From NCBI GenBank assembly GCA_951394405.1, contig OX596341.1:2418001-2482000 (forward strand): a stretch of DNA of 64,000 nucleotides. Direction: 5' to 3'. Below the pieces are notes generated by a model, which worked only from the letters and a program-made list of their open reading frames with translations, searched no databases and was not told where the DNA came from. A program made the position numbers and the translations under genes. The DNA is from Coprinellus micaceus. Taxonomy: Eukaryota; Basidiomycota; Agaricomycetes; Agaricales; Psathyrellaceae. This document shows, piece by piece, positions 54,284 to 64,000 of this stretch. Position 1 is the first letter of the stretch. Each line of letters starts with the position of its first letter.

Positions 54284-56118
54284 CTACAGCTCGTGGCCCA
54301 AGTTGACATGAACAGCCTTGACGTTGGTATAGTTGTGCAAGGCATATTCACCGAGCTCCCTTCCAATACCTGACTGCTTGAAGCCACCGAAGGGAACGTT
54401 GGCATGAAGCTGGTTGGCGCAGTTGACCCAGGCAGTACCGGCTTGGAGCCTGTGTGCGGTGCGCAGAGCACGGTTGATGTCCTGGCTGAAGACGGCGGCG
54501 GCGAGACCGTAAGCTGTAAGGAAGATGGTGGTCAGGTGTATGGACGATGCTCATAAGAAATGAAACATACTGCTGTCGTTAGCCTGGCGGATAACATCTT
54601 CCTCGTCCTCGAACTTGATCACGACACCGACGGGACCGAAGATCTCCTCCCTCACGATCTTCATGTCAGGCGTGGCGTCGGTGAAGATGGTAGGCTCGAT
54701 GAAGTACCCATTGGTACCGACGCGCTTGCCACCAGTTTGCACGGTGGCACCTTCAGACTTTCCGGACTCGATGTAGCCCATGATTCGCTGCATGACAGAA
54801 GCCGTCAGCTTCGGCACACCAAGGTAGAGAAGGGAAGAGGCGACGCACGTCATATTGGATCTGCGAGACCTGGGGGCCTTGATCGATACCAGTACCGAAG
54901 GGGTCGCCGACCTGGATGGCCTTCGCCTTCTCGGTGAACTTCTTCAAGAACTCGTCGTAGATACCGGACTGAACATAGATACGCGAGCCAGCGCAACATG
55001 CCTGTCCGTGATTCCAGCTAAATCGATATATGAGTACACGGGCGCGTGATGATAGGCGCGTGGTAGAACGTACAAGATACCGTGAGTGGTCCAGCTAACA
55101 GCCTTCTCCATGTCTGCATCGTTGAAGATGATGTTCGGGCTCTTACCTCCCAGCTCGAGGGTGACGTTCTTGAGGTTGGTCTTGGCAGCGGCCTCCATGA
55201 TTTTGCGACCGACGAGGGTGCTTCCAGTGAACGCGACCTTATCGATGTTCGAGTGACTAGAGATGGCAGCACCGACGGTGTGGCCATAGCCGGTGATGAT
55301 GTTGACGACACCAGGAGGGAAGCCGGCCTGGTTGATGAGGTCGCATATCCTGATGGCGGTGAGAGGGGTGAATTCGGAGGGCTTGAGGACGATGGTGTTG
55401 CCGGTAGCGAGGGCGGGGCCGATCTTCCAGGAGAGCATGAGGAGAGGGAAGTTCCATGGGATGATTTGGCCAACGACACCGATGGGCTCGTGGCGGGTAT
55501 AGGTAAGCTTTCTCTCGTCGGTCTGAGTGGATTGGGTTAATAGGCGCGCAAGACGTCATATGTTGTTCGGAGCATACCTCAATGGTCTGACCCTGGATTT
55601 TGTCTGCCCAACCAGCGAAGTACTTGATGGTCTGGATCGCAAAGGAGACGTCGGTCCCCTTGGCCCATCCGAAGGTCTTGCCGTTGTCGAGTGCTTCGAT
55701 GGCGGCGAGCTCATCGAGGTTCGCTTCCATCAACTGGGCGAGTTTCCATAGGAGCTCAGATCGCTTGGCTCCTGACGCGTTGAGACCCCAGGCGGTGTCA
55801 AAGGCATTCTGAGCCGCAGCCACTGCGAGATCGACGTCCTTCTCGACTGCCTCGGAGATCTGGCCGACAACCTTGCCGGTCGCTGCAAAGCGTCAGTCAA
55901 GTCGACGCGGAGCACCGGATGCCCGACATACCAGGGTTTACGACACTAAAGGAAGGGACGTTAGCCGATGAGATTAGATCTAAGCAATCGAGAACGTACT
56001 CGATGGTGGTCTTGTTGGATCCATCAACGAACTGGCCGTTGATGAAGAGGCCGGTGTTGAAAGAGGTTTTGCCCTTGTAAGCAGGGGTGTCCCACTCGTA
56101 TGAGAATGTCGAAGGCAT
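54284..56118 (-). CDS. Aldehyde dehydrogenase (NAD(P)+), class 1/2-like
   Basis: Seven exons (- strand): 56118-56000, 55945-55932, 55882-55578, 55522-55074, 55017-54849, 54787-54571, 54513-54284; 500 aa, the family length. Seen: [24 protein letters not shown], the cofactor motif FTGSTLVGR, catalytic Glu in [11 protein letters not shown], catalytic Cys in [11 protein letters not shown], and EEIFGPV. The C-terminal motif [15 protein letters not shown] is also present. No targeting peptide, so probably cytosolic. It oxidises aldehydes to acids, such as acetaldehyde or lignin-derived aromatic aldehydes (substrate not readable from sequence). Exon 2 is only 14 nt. Confidence 0.95.
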
Positions 56119-57023
56119 GTTGATGATATGGTAGAGGAAGAGGTTGTTCGTCAGCCCCTGAGACTTCCCCACTCTTTATGCATTTTCGATCGAAGGGGCT
56201 GCGCTCGGGCATCCCCCGATATCGCCAATCTACATTACTCGTTTCCCATGGGGTGGAAGGCTGTGGAAGGTTTTCTGGAAGATGTGGGGTTCCGGGATGA
56301 AGGGAAAGGTGTTCCCGTGTGCAATTGCGGGTAATGGAAGATATGTCACCTGGCCAATCTACTTCCCATTTCGACGGCGTTCGACGGCGTCTAGAACTTG
56401 ATTCCGCATGTTAATGTCGCGTCTTCTTCTCGCGACCGTTCCGTATAGTACTCGGGGTTCAAAAGATTGGATACGCCATCGAGGACCTGTTTGGTCAGAG
56501 CGCAACCTGCGCGATAGCGGCGTTCATCCGAACATTAGTGGCGTACCGAAGATGCCGACGTGCGGGGCTCCATTGGGGCCCCATGGGGTCCGTACCCCGG
56601 ATTGTTCCAAATAAAGCTAATTCCATAAATATCTCATCATGCCAAGCGGAGGTTTGTCAGGGGAAGACCCAGAGGAGCCCAGAGGCGTCGGAGCCCCTGA
56701 TCCCTTGACTCCAGGGAGACGCTCGTCAGCGTCTGTCAGAGTTGCCTTCACTCGCCCCTCGGATCCCCGGAACGCAACGCATACGAATCTGACCTTGACA
56801 TCTCGTCAATCTGACTGCGAAACTAAGGATGCGCGCTTCCAGACGACGTGATCACGAATCCTCCCATTTGGTTGGGCTCACATCAATCGTTAAGCGCCCA
56901 CCTGTCGATCTACATTGGTTCATGTCGGATTTTTCTGATCGCTCAAGACAGAGTAGCGGACATGATCAACATTTTTCTTTGGGACATCCGAGAGCACTTG
57001 ACAAATTTCCTACAATCGCCTAT
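56119..57023. other. Intergenic
   Basis: 5' flank of the aldehyde dehydrogenase gene and 3' flank of the secreted protein gene. TAAGCGCC at 56891-56898. CGGGGTTCAAAA at 56,453 is shared with 47,711. No gene seen. Confidence 0.4.
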
Positions 57024-57508
57024 CTACGCCTCACCGGCACCAGCCTCAGGGGCTGCTTCACCGCCTTCAGCGGGGGCAGGGGCGGCTGCGGGGGTGGGGC
57101 CCTGTTTACCCGGGCGACCGCCGCGCTTGCCTCCCCTTCGTCCTCCCCGTTTGCCACCGCGGCGACCACCGCGCCTTCCTCCACGACGACCACCCCTGCC
57201 GCCTCGAGCACCGCCACGCCCCATTCCTCGAGCGCGCTCGAGGAGCTCTACGATTTCCTCGACCTCGCGAGCGTCGAGGTCTTCAGAGAGTTCACGAGAT
57301 TCGTGGTGGTTCTGGGGAGACTGGCCGTGTCCGTGGCTGGGCTCTCGCACCTCAAGGGCTGAGGATGCGGGGGCGAACTGAAAGAAAGGTAGGTGAGAGA
57401 GTGCAGCGCGCATCGAATTCAAATACGTACGGGAATGGGGGTGGCCATGACGCTGGAACAACCGAAAAGGGCAGCGGCGAAGACAACAGCAGTGGTGGAG
57501 AATCGCAT
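57024..57508 (-). CDS. Small secreted Arg/Gly-repeat protein
   Basis: Exons (- strand) 57508-57431 and 57377-57024; 143 aa. A clear signal peptide (residues 1-22, FSTTAVVFAAALFG) is followed by a His/Ser/Glu region (EPSHGHGQSPQNHHES) and a short acidic helix (EVEEIVELLERA). About nine RGG/RRGG/KRGG units in a row come next, and the protein ends in an Ala/Pro/Glu/Gly tail. RGG boxes normally bind RNA inside cells; finding one behind a signal peptide is unusual. Dibasic pairs in the repeats could be cut by a Kex2-type protease. A TATATAA box lies at about 57,754-57,760 and a likely 5' UTR intron starts near 57,690. Function unknown. Confidence 0.7.
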
Positions 57509-58761
57509 TCTGGGAAATTAAACTGGGATGTGAGCGTTAGCCTCCGTACGTCGACACCGAAGAGAGTGCAGACACTGACATGGATAATGTGTGGGTGCGG
57601 TGAGTGGTGTTGGATTGACGAAGTAGGACCAGCCTAAAGTCTGCCGAAGTGTGTGAGTGAGGTAGGATAGGTGGTGGTTTGGAGACACTTACTTGCGACG
57701 GATGTGATGGAGATGCACCAGGCACTGGGGGTCTACGCTCAGCACACCATGGGTTATATACTCGTTCGCGGGTGCTGGGAAAACCTTACGAAATGGGTCG
57801 GGAATGGGATAAATTTGAGACGTCGGCTTGGTAAGGGATGATCAATTCAATACCAACTCCTCTCCCCCTGGCGCCCGGGCTCTCCTCGATACCCATCCGG
57901 ATAAATTTGGCCTACGGTGGTGGTGCTGTTGTCAACAATAGACCGCAGAAACAATGTTGGAAGTGGCGGCCATGAGTGTTTTGGTAGTGCCGCGAATCCC
58001 GACTTTGACATTAAACGTACTCGACCAATCTCCGAAGAAGAGTGACTTGAAGCTTGAAGCATGTCTTATCTCTCTATTATTATCAATAACCTTGACTGTA
58101 ATAAAACGCTTCGAAGAACCAACATTAATCTACCTCGCGTTCTCCGCAGTTCAGTATTTTGGAGCTTCTGAAGCATGTAAGAGGGAATGAAGGGATAGGA
58201 GTGGGGACTTATTAAAACGGTGCGAGGGTGACATCACATTGCCATGACATGTTACATCGAAAATGTAGTAAACTATGTCGCGCATCAGTGTCATGGTGAT
58301 AAACTCGGGTTCGATGGGTATTTTTGGCCGACTTAAGTCCAGGAGGGCTTTGAATAACCTGAAATAGCAACCGAGACAGTCTATTAACCTGTATGGTTGG
58401 GGCGTGTCATGAGCCTGGGGGAAGGACTTGCTTCGTGGGCTGCTTCCTCAATTCACCATCGCGAAATCGATTGGAAATCGAAGGAAGGATGCCGCTTGAC
58501 TGCTTTCACTCAGAGTCACAAAATTCAAACTACAGTACATTCATACTTAATAAAGCGGAGTTAGGCTGAAAAGAGGTAGCTGGCGCCGTCCGTGTGGCCG
58601 AAATCGGTAGTCTTCGATTTAAGCGCCCGTAACACGTGACCAAAGATCACGTTCCAAAGCAAATAAAGGCAAATATCGCGCTCGGAAAATTCGAATCCAT
58701 CGGAATCGTGACGACGGCTGGCTTCACCAAGACTCTCTCGACTGCTTTTCAACTGCACAAG
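57509..58761. other. Divergent spacer before the PPR gene
   Basis: Contains the 5' UTR and TATA box of the secreted protein gene, an AT-rich middle (58,060-58,350) without a gene, and TAAGCGCC at 58620-58627, followed by CACGTG near 58,634. Confidence 0.45.
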
Positions 58762-61434
58762 ATGCTGACTGCTGGCCGCACTGCGAGGAACGGTCTTCGG
58801 CGGGCTTTCTCGGTTGCTCGGACCCTTCGTCACATCGAAACAGCATCGCCTACTCCCCCAGCGTTCGGCCAGCATGAAGTACACGGATTGCCAGGATTGC
58901 CTGGATCTCGTGGTCGGTATGTCATATTTCTCTACTTGGTAATTGCTATGTCTGATAGCTCTTCAGGCGGAGGCCTATGATTGGGACACTCGCACTCAGG
59001 CAGAAAGGAGCGTCGCCAGCACTGCAGGAATTGGATGAGAGGGTTCATGCTCTGGCGGAGATTGCGGAGGTCGAGGTGAGTAGAGCTTCGTGGTTTGTGA
59101 TACGGTATCCATAACGTCGATATAGAAAGAAGAAGTTCAGCAACCAGAGCTCTATTACACCGAAAGAGATTTGTCGACCTTCTACCAGGACGTCTTGGCC
59201 AATCCTTTCGAGGGCGAACAAGAACTGGAGATCAATGACAAAGCCATGCGCGCCGCCCAGGCAGCAGAAGACTCACTTCTGGTACAGTCCATGTATGAAA
59301 GGTTTGACGTAGACGGGACGTCATCAACTGCGGGAGAAAGTTCAACAGAGGGCCAGCGGCCAGTTCAAGTCATTCTTTCAAGGCTAGACTCCATTGTATC
59401 TCGGCTCGAAGGGGCACAGCGGATCTCATCGTCCGACACCGCGAATGAAGAGCAAGCCAACTTTCCGGTCAGCATACTCACAATGCGTGAGTGCGAAGCG
59501 TTGGTGAGGGTGTCGGCGAAGGCGAAGGACGCCCATTCAGCAGAGCTTACGCTCCAACTCATGAAGGTGTGTGGACACATATACGGCTATTTTTATCGCA
59601 TGGTGGCTCACCTTCACTTCCTCAGCGAACTGGCCTTCCAATCCCTGATGCTGCGCTCACGAGCGTTCTGCAGCTGTACGGAAGGACGGGCAATCCATCG
59701 GCGACAGACCGCTTTATGTCTACCTTCCTCACAAGCTCACCGAACGAGGATCAACGACATTGGCACATTCAAGCTCACTTGAAATCCACTGCTCCAGACC
59801 TGATCCCCTTATCCGCACTCGACATCCTCCACTCCTACGAGAATTCAAACGTTCCAGCCCCTATGGAAACCTATACCTCAGTAATCTCAGCCCTGTTTCA
59901 CCGCCCATCATCCATAGCACGAGGCCAGGCTTGGGACCTCTTTTCGCATATGCGATATGTCGCCCACCCCGATCCAAGCGTTCCCTTGTATACCCTCATG
60001 ATCAAGGCCTGCGCATTCCCGCTCAAATCCTCGCTTACATCGGAACCGGAGCGGGCATTGGATTTGTGGACGGAAATGACAGTGGACCATGGCCTAACCC
60101 CGACGGTGGCGAGCTATAATGCTGTCATCCTGGCCTGTGCGCGTGCCGGTACGAAAGAATTCGTAGGGGAGGCGTTTAGGATTGCGCGCCAAATGCTCGA
60201 CTCTCACCGTGATGCTACTGGCCAATCTGCATACCATCCAGACCGGAAAACATTCTGTGCGCTTTTGGAGGGGGCTAAACGGATTGGCGATCTTGGAAGG
60301 GTGCGGTGGATTTTGGCTGAAATGACGAAAAATAGAGAGGGGTTGGAGAGTTTCAATGCCCCTGTCGATTCGGAGGTGGACGAGGAGGTTATGATGCACG
60401 TCTTCAATGCCTACGCCGCCTACGATCCTCCCTTCAGGCGAGCGAAGACAGTTGTGTTGGACGAGAACAGCCCAGTCGCCAAGGCAAGGAAGCCTGACTC
60501 TCACACATCGATCATCGAGGCCGACAACGAGTCTCAAGAAGTTGGCACGGAACACTCGACGACCAACATTGTCCAACGAGAAGATGTTAAATTCGCACAT
60601 ATCCCACCTCAAACGAACGATGAAGTCCTGCAAGAAGTCAAGTTCCTCTTCCAATCAATACGCGACAGCCAGCCCTCTGCCTCGGGGAAGTTCCGCCACG
60701 TCAAGATCACACCTCGTATCATCACTGCCTATCTTTCAGTATTCTACAATCACGCGTCGTTACAGACATCGCGCGACGTCTTCAACAGCATCTTTGAGGA
60801 GGTCAAAATCTCACCCCGTCCTGTAAGGGCGTATGTGGAGGCTTTGGAAAGGTGTGCCCACGCCCGCAAAAGGGGAGCATCAGGTGCGGAGCGGAGAGTT
60901 GCACTTGAATGGGCGGAGGAACTGTGGAAGGAATGGACACCCATCGAAGCTGGTGGTGTATATCCCGGAACCAACAAGCGGCTCGAAGCTCGGGTGCTTG
61001 AACGAGCCAATGCAGCCATGATCCGGGTGTACACTCTCAACGAGGATGTCGACGGGGCGCTTGGAGTCGTCCGCACTTTCGCCGGCCATTACCCGCCACG
61101 ATCTGTCCAACAGGCACTCCCCAAACCAGCGTTGCGGTCCACCAAGACTGTCTTGGGCGTTGGGCACACGTCCATTGATAGGCCGCTGGTTAGGATGACG
61201 GGTGCGCTGGAGGTTCCGGATGATTACGTCCCTCCACTCCTGCTCTTTAAGGATTTGGAGCTGTTGCATCATAGGCTTGTGATGTGCGGTCGGGCGAAGG
61301 ACATCGCGTACCTCAAGTGGCTGGCGAAGGCGTACGAATGGGCCCTGAGAGTGAGGAGGGATGAGACTGGCCGAGCTGTGCCGCCGAAGCCGTCTTCTGC
61401 TTTGACGCTGGCGGTCGCCAGTAATGAGGTCTGA
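58762..61434 (+). CDS. Pentatricopeptide repeat protein, mitochondrial
   Basis: Exons 58762-58916, 58967-59075, 59126-59566, 59626-61434; 837 aa. The start is a typical mitochondrial presequence (LTAGRTARNGLRRAFSVART). PPR units with the canonical pattern follow from about residue 230: PAPMETYTSVISALFHR, PSVPLYTLMIKACA, LTPTVASYNAVILACARAG, HPDRKTFCALLEGAKRIGD, then further helix pairs to the end. Such proteins bind mitochondrial RNA and act in its processing or translation. An in-frame extension upstream lacks ATG, so 58762 is the best start. Confidence 0.85.
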
Positions 61435-61829
61435 GGGTGCTCCGATATGGATTTAGGTGGTGTTGGTTTTATTCTATATCTCATTAATATCCTAGACCAC
61501 ATCTCAACTCTTTTGCTGCACACAGAGCGGCTCGCCCTATGTCGGACATCACACGAAAGTACACTGGCACTGTGGGCCCATCAAGGCCGATCTCCCCGCT
61601 CTCTCGTGAATCGGAGTTTTGTGAAGCCTTCACTGGTGATGGGCGCTGAGCACTGAGCACCCTGGAATAGGAAGGGCCTGGAGTAGTAAGTGTGAGGCCG
61701 GGCCTATTCATGCATTGAATTACGGCAGCAACGATAGAATATCCGGCGCGAGTTACTTGGGTATGTACAACGGGGCCAACGCACTCCAGCTTACTGCTTC
61801 GCACGGTGGCTTTTGCCGACGACTTCCAC
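61435..61829. other. Intergenic
   Basis: 3' flank of the PPR gene and promoter of the P450 gene. No gene seen. Confidence 0.5.
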
Positions 61830-63948
61830 ATGGTTACCCTCGTTCAGTACTTCGTCTCCAGCATCGTCGCCTTCATCCTTTACCGATGTGTGCAGTTCTA
61901 TCGGACGAAAGCCAAGGTAAGTACACTTCGAGCGACCGCGTCTAGTGTATACCGGGATTGAATCATCATACTCTGCCTATAGATTGATTCCATTCCTACC
62001 CTTGGGTCAAATAGCTTCATCGGCGCCTACTTAGACGGCTGGAAATTCCTGTTTAAGGGCCACGAGCTGGTCAAGGAGGGCTATAAGAAGGTGAGGGAGG
62101 CTTAGAATCCCTTTTTTTGGTCGACACGCTCAAGAGCGCTGGCAGTATCACGGCAACATCTTCAAGGTATCAACGCCCAATACATCTTCGGGATGGACCA
62201 TCGTCGTCAGCGGCGCGGCCTTGCACGACGACTTGCGCAAAGCACCCTCGGACGTCCTCGACATGCAAGCAACTACAACCGACGTCCGTATTACCCTCCT
62301 TATCCTTCCTTTCTTTCCCGACTGAATGAAATGCCCCCCAGATTCTGCAAACTGAGTACCTGTTCGGTCCTCATGCCCATATCAACGAATTCCAGATTGC
62401 AGTCGTGCGCACGCCCCTGACAAGGGCAATGGCGGGAAGGTTTGGTGAGCTGACGGATGAGATCGTCGACGCATGCAACACGTACCTTCCAAAGGGAGAC
62501 GGTGAGTCCACCATGATTTAAGGCCTATGGTGGGAGAATCTAAAAGCAAAGCAGACTGGGAAGCCTTGCCACGAACCCACGAGAAGCTAGTGCACGTAAT
62601 TTGCCGAACGGCGAACCGACTCTTCGTTGGCCTCCCGGTCTGTGAGCATTAGTCCCACTTTTACCCACTGTGAGTTCGCTGAAGAGTACACCAAGGCAGG
62701 GATCCAGAATACCTCAAAGTTCAGGAGGAATGGACGATCCACACCTTCCTGGATGCCACCATCCTACATCTTCTGCCGTCTTTCGTGAAACCGTACGTTT
62801 CCTCGTCGGTTCGTTCCTCCAGCCTTGACAGACTGACTCGTTCCCAGTATCGTAGGACCCCTGATGTCCAAGATACATCCGTCCCTCAAGACAGTCACGA
62901 AAGTACTCGGGCCAATCATCCAGGAGCGCATCGACAAGGACGCGAAGTACGGCTCTGATTGGGAGGGCAGGCCGGTGAGCTTATGGCCCTCGAGGAATCA
63001 ACAGCTGCGCTCAATCGCCGCTTCCTTAGTCTGACTTGATATCATGGCTCTTGGACTATGCGCCACCGGAGTACAAAACGGTCGAAGACATGGTCGTCAG
63101 AATCATGTTCGTGAACGCTGCTGCTATTCATACCTCGACGATGGTAAGTACTGTAGTACGACAGTATACCCCCTCGCTAACCCACCTATAGGGACTCTCT
63201 GCCGTCTTATTCGATCTCGCTGCCCATCGCGAGTACATTGAACCCCTCAGGAAGGAAATCGAAGAAACAACAAGGAAGGTTGGGTGGACGAAAGAAGCCA
63301 TGGTCCAGATGCACAAGCTGGATAGCTTTGTCAAGGAGTCGTTCAGATTGTCAGGCATGGCTGGTGGTGAGCTCCGCTTTCTGAGACGGCGTCCTTGTGT
63401 AGCCTGACGTTTGTTTTCCGAAGTTACGGGCCTGAGGAAAGCAATGAAAGAGTTCACATTCTCAAATGGGGTGAAGGTACCTCCAGGGTACACGATTGGA
63501 GTCGCCTCTTGTGGTGTTCACGCCGACCCGGTATGTTGTGGCCTCTGCCGGGAGATATCCACATCGACATTAATATCTCTTCCCCTTGCAGGAAATCTAC
63601 GAGGACCCGGAGTCGTTTGACGGCTACAGGTTCTTCAAATCGGAAGAAACTGCCTGGAAGAATCAAGCGGTCGTCCTCGACCCTACGTTCATGTTATTCG
63701 GCCTTGGACGTCACGCATGGTATGTAGTTCTACCTCCACTGCGTTCTTGCCTCACAAAGCTTGTGTTCAGTCCTGGCCGTTTCTTCGCTGTGAACGAGGT
63801 GAAGGCTGTGGTATCCCACGTCCTGCTGAATTACGACATCAAATTGCCTGGTGATGCAACGCAGGTTATGCCCGGAATTTGGTTTGCGAGTACTCGTTCG
63901 CCCGATCCGAAGGCAGAGATTTTGTTCAGGAAGAGGAGGTTGGATTGA
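61830..63948 (+). CDS. Cytochrome P450 monooxygenase
   Basis: Twelve exons: 61830-61916, 61983-62090, 62146-62283, 62342-62501, 62555-62641, 62696-62792, 62848-62974, 63030-63143, 63192-63366, 63424-63530, 63592-63719, 63771-63948; 501 aa. An N-terminal membrane anchor (QYFVSSIVAFILY) places it in the ER membrane. The I-helix region has NAAAIHTST, the K-helix ExxR is ESFR, and the heme-binding loop reads FGLGRHACPGRFFA with the Cys codon split by intron 11 (TG|T). It resembles fungal P450s annotated as ent-kaurene oxidase-like; CYP family and substrate cannot be fixed here. Two acceptors (exons 6 and 10) end in AAG and were set by homology and phase. Confidence 0.9.
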
Positions 63949-64000
63949 CCGATGGTGAATAAGCGCCTACTCCCTTCCCCCCAATGTACAACACGGATTC
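63949..64000. other. Intergenic, right edge
   Basis: Contains TAAGCGCC at 63960-63967, possibly the promoter of a gene outside the window. Confidence 0.35.

Noticed and set aside
1..64000. CRISPR arrays, bacterial operons, ribosome binding sites, rRNA genes
   Set aside because: None seen; the window is eukaryotic with spliced genes throughout.

Overview
The window is nuclear DNA of a filamentous basidiomycete, most likely an agaricomycete. Almost every gene is cut by short introns (mostly 40-80 nt, GT...AG). Genes lie about 3 kb apart on both strands. The gene content (NACHT-type NLR families, F-box families, a siderophore acetyltransferase, a DUF1996 protein, a P450 with a dozen exons) fits that group. 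I rebuilt the exon structures by hand from splice sites, reading-frame phase and comparison of paralogues. All joined models given below stay in frame.

Left part (1-25.7 kb). A partial PPR-like mitochondrial gene at the edge is followed by the main accessory feature: seven intact paralogous NACHT/STAND NTPase (NLR-like) genes. Four form a head-to-tail + strand array (starts 2569, 5192, 7939, 10550; unit 2.6-2.75 kb). Three form a - strand array (starts 18961, 21331, 23787). The two arrays point at each other across an SR-type splicing factor gene. All seven have the same four-exon layout: a tiny N-terminal motif exon, one large NACHT exon, and two small C-terminal exons with a conserved WW/Cys pattern. 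They also share a promoter element about 85-110 bp before the start codon. No LRR, WD40 or TPR repeats follow the NACHT. A broken F-box gene closes this part.

Middle part (26-51 kb). Mostly conserved single genes: a uric acid/xanthine permease (NAT family), a secreted DUF1996 protein, a large Lte1-like RasGEF, a siderophore hydroxyornithine acetyltransferase with two iron-type GATA sites in its promoter, complex I subunit NDUFA6, PDAP1/PP28, eIF2-gamma, an unrecognised 337-aa protein, histone chaperone ASF1 and replication factor MCM10. A 450-bp hAT-type MITE with perfect 8-bp target duplications sits in the promoter side of the siderophore gene. A decayed fragment of a NAT permease gene lies at 51.3-51.5 kb.

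Right part (52-64 kb). An F-box protein, an aldehyde dehydrogenase, a small secreted arginine/glycine-repeat protein, a PPR protein and a cytochrome P450.

How the genes relate: most conserved genes are ordinary neighbours without shared pathways. The NLR arrays are the one clear cluster. Exon 1 of these genes is the most constrained small module and is the best candidate for a signalling motif. No partner effector with the same motif was seen in the window. Several intergenic regions carry the 8-mer TAAGCGCC, which may be a regulatory element of this genome.
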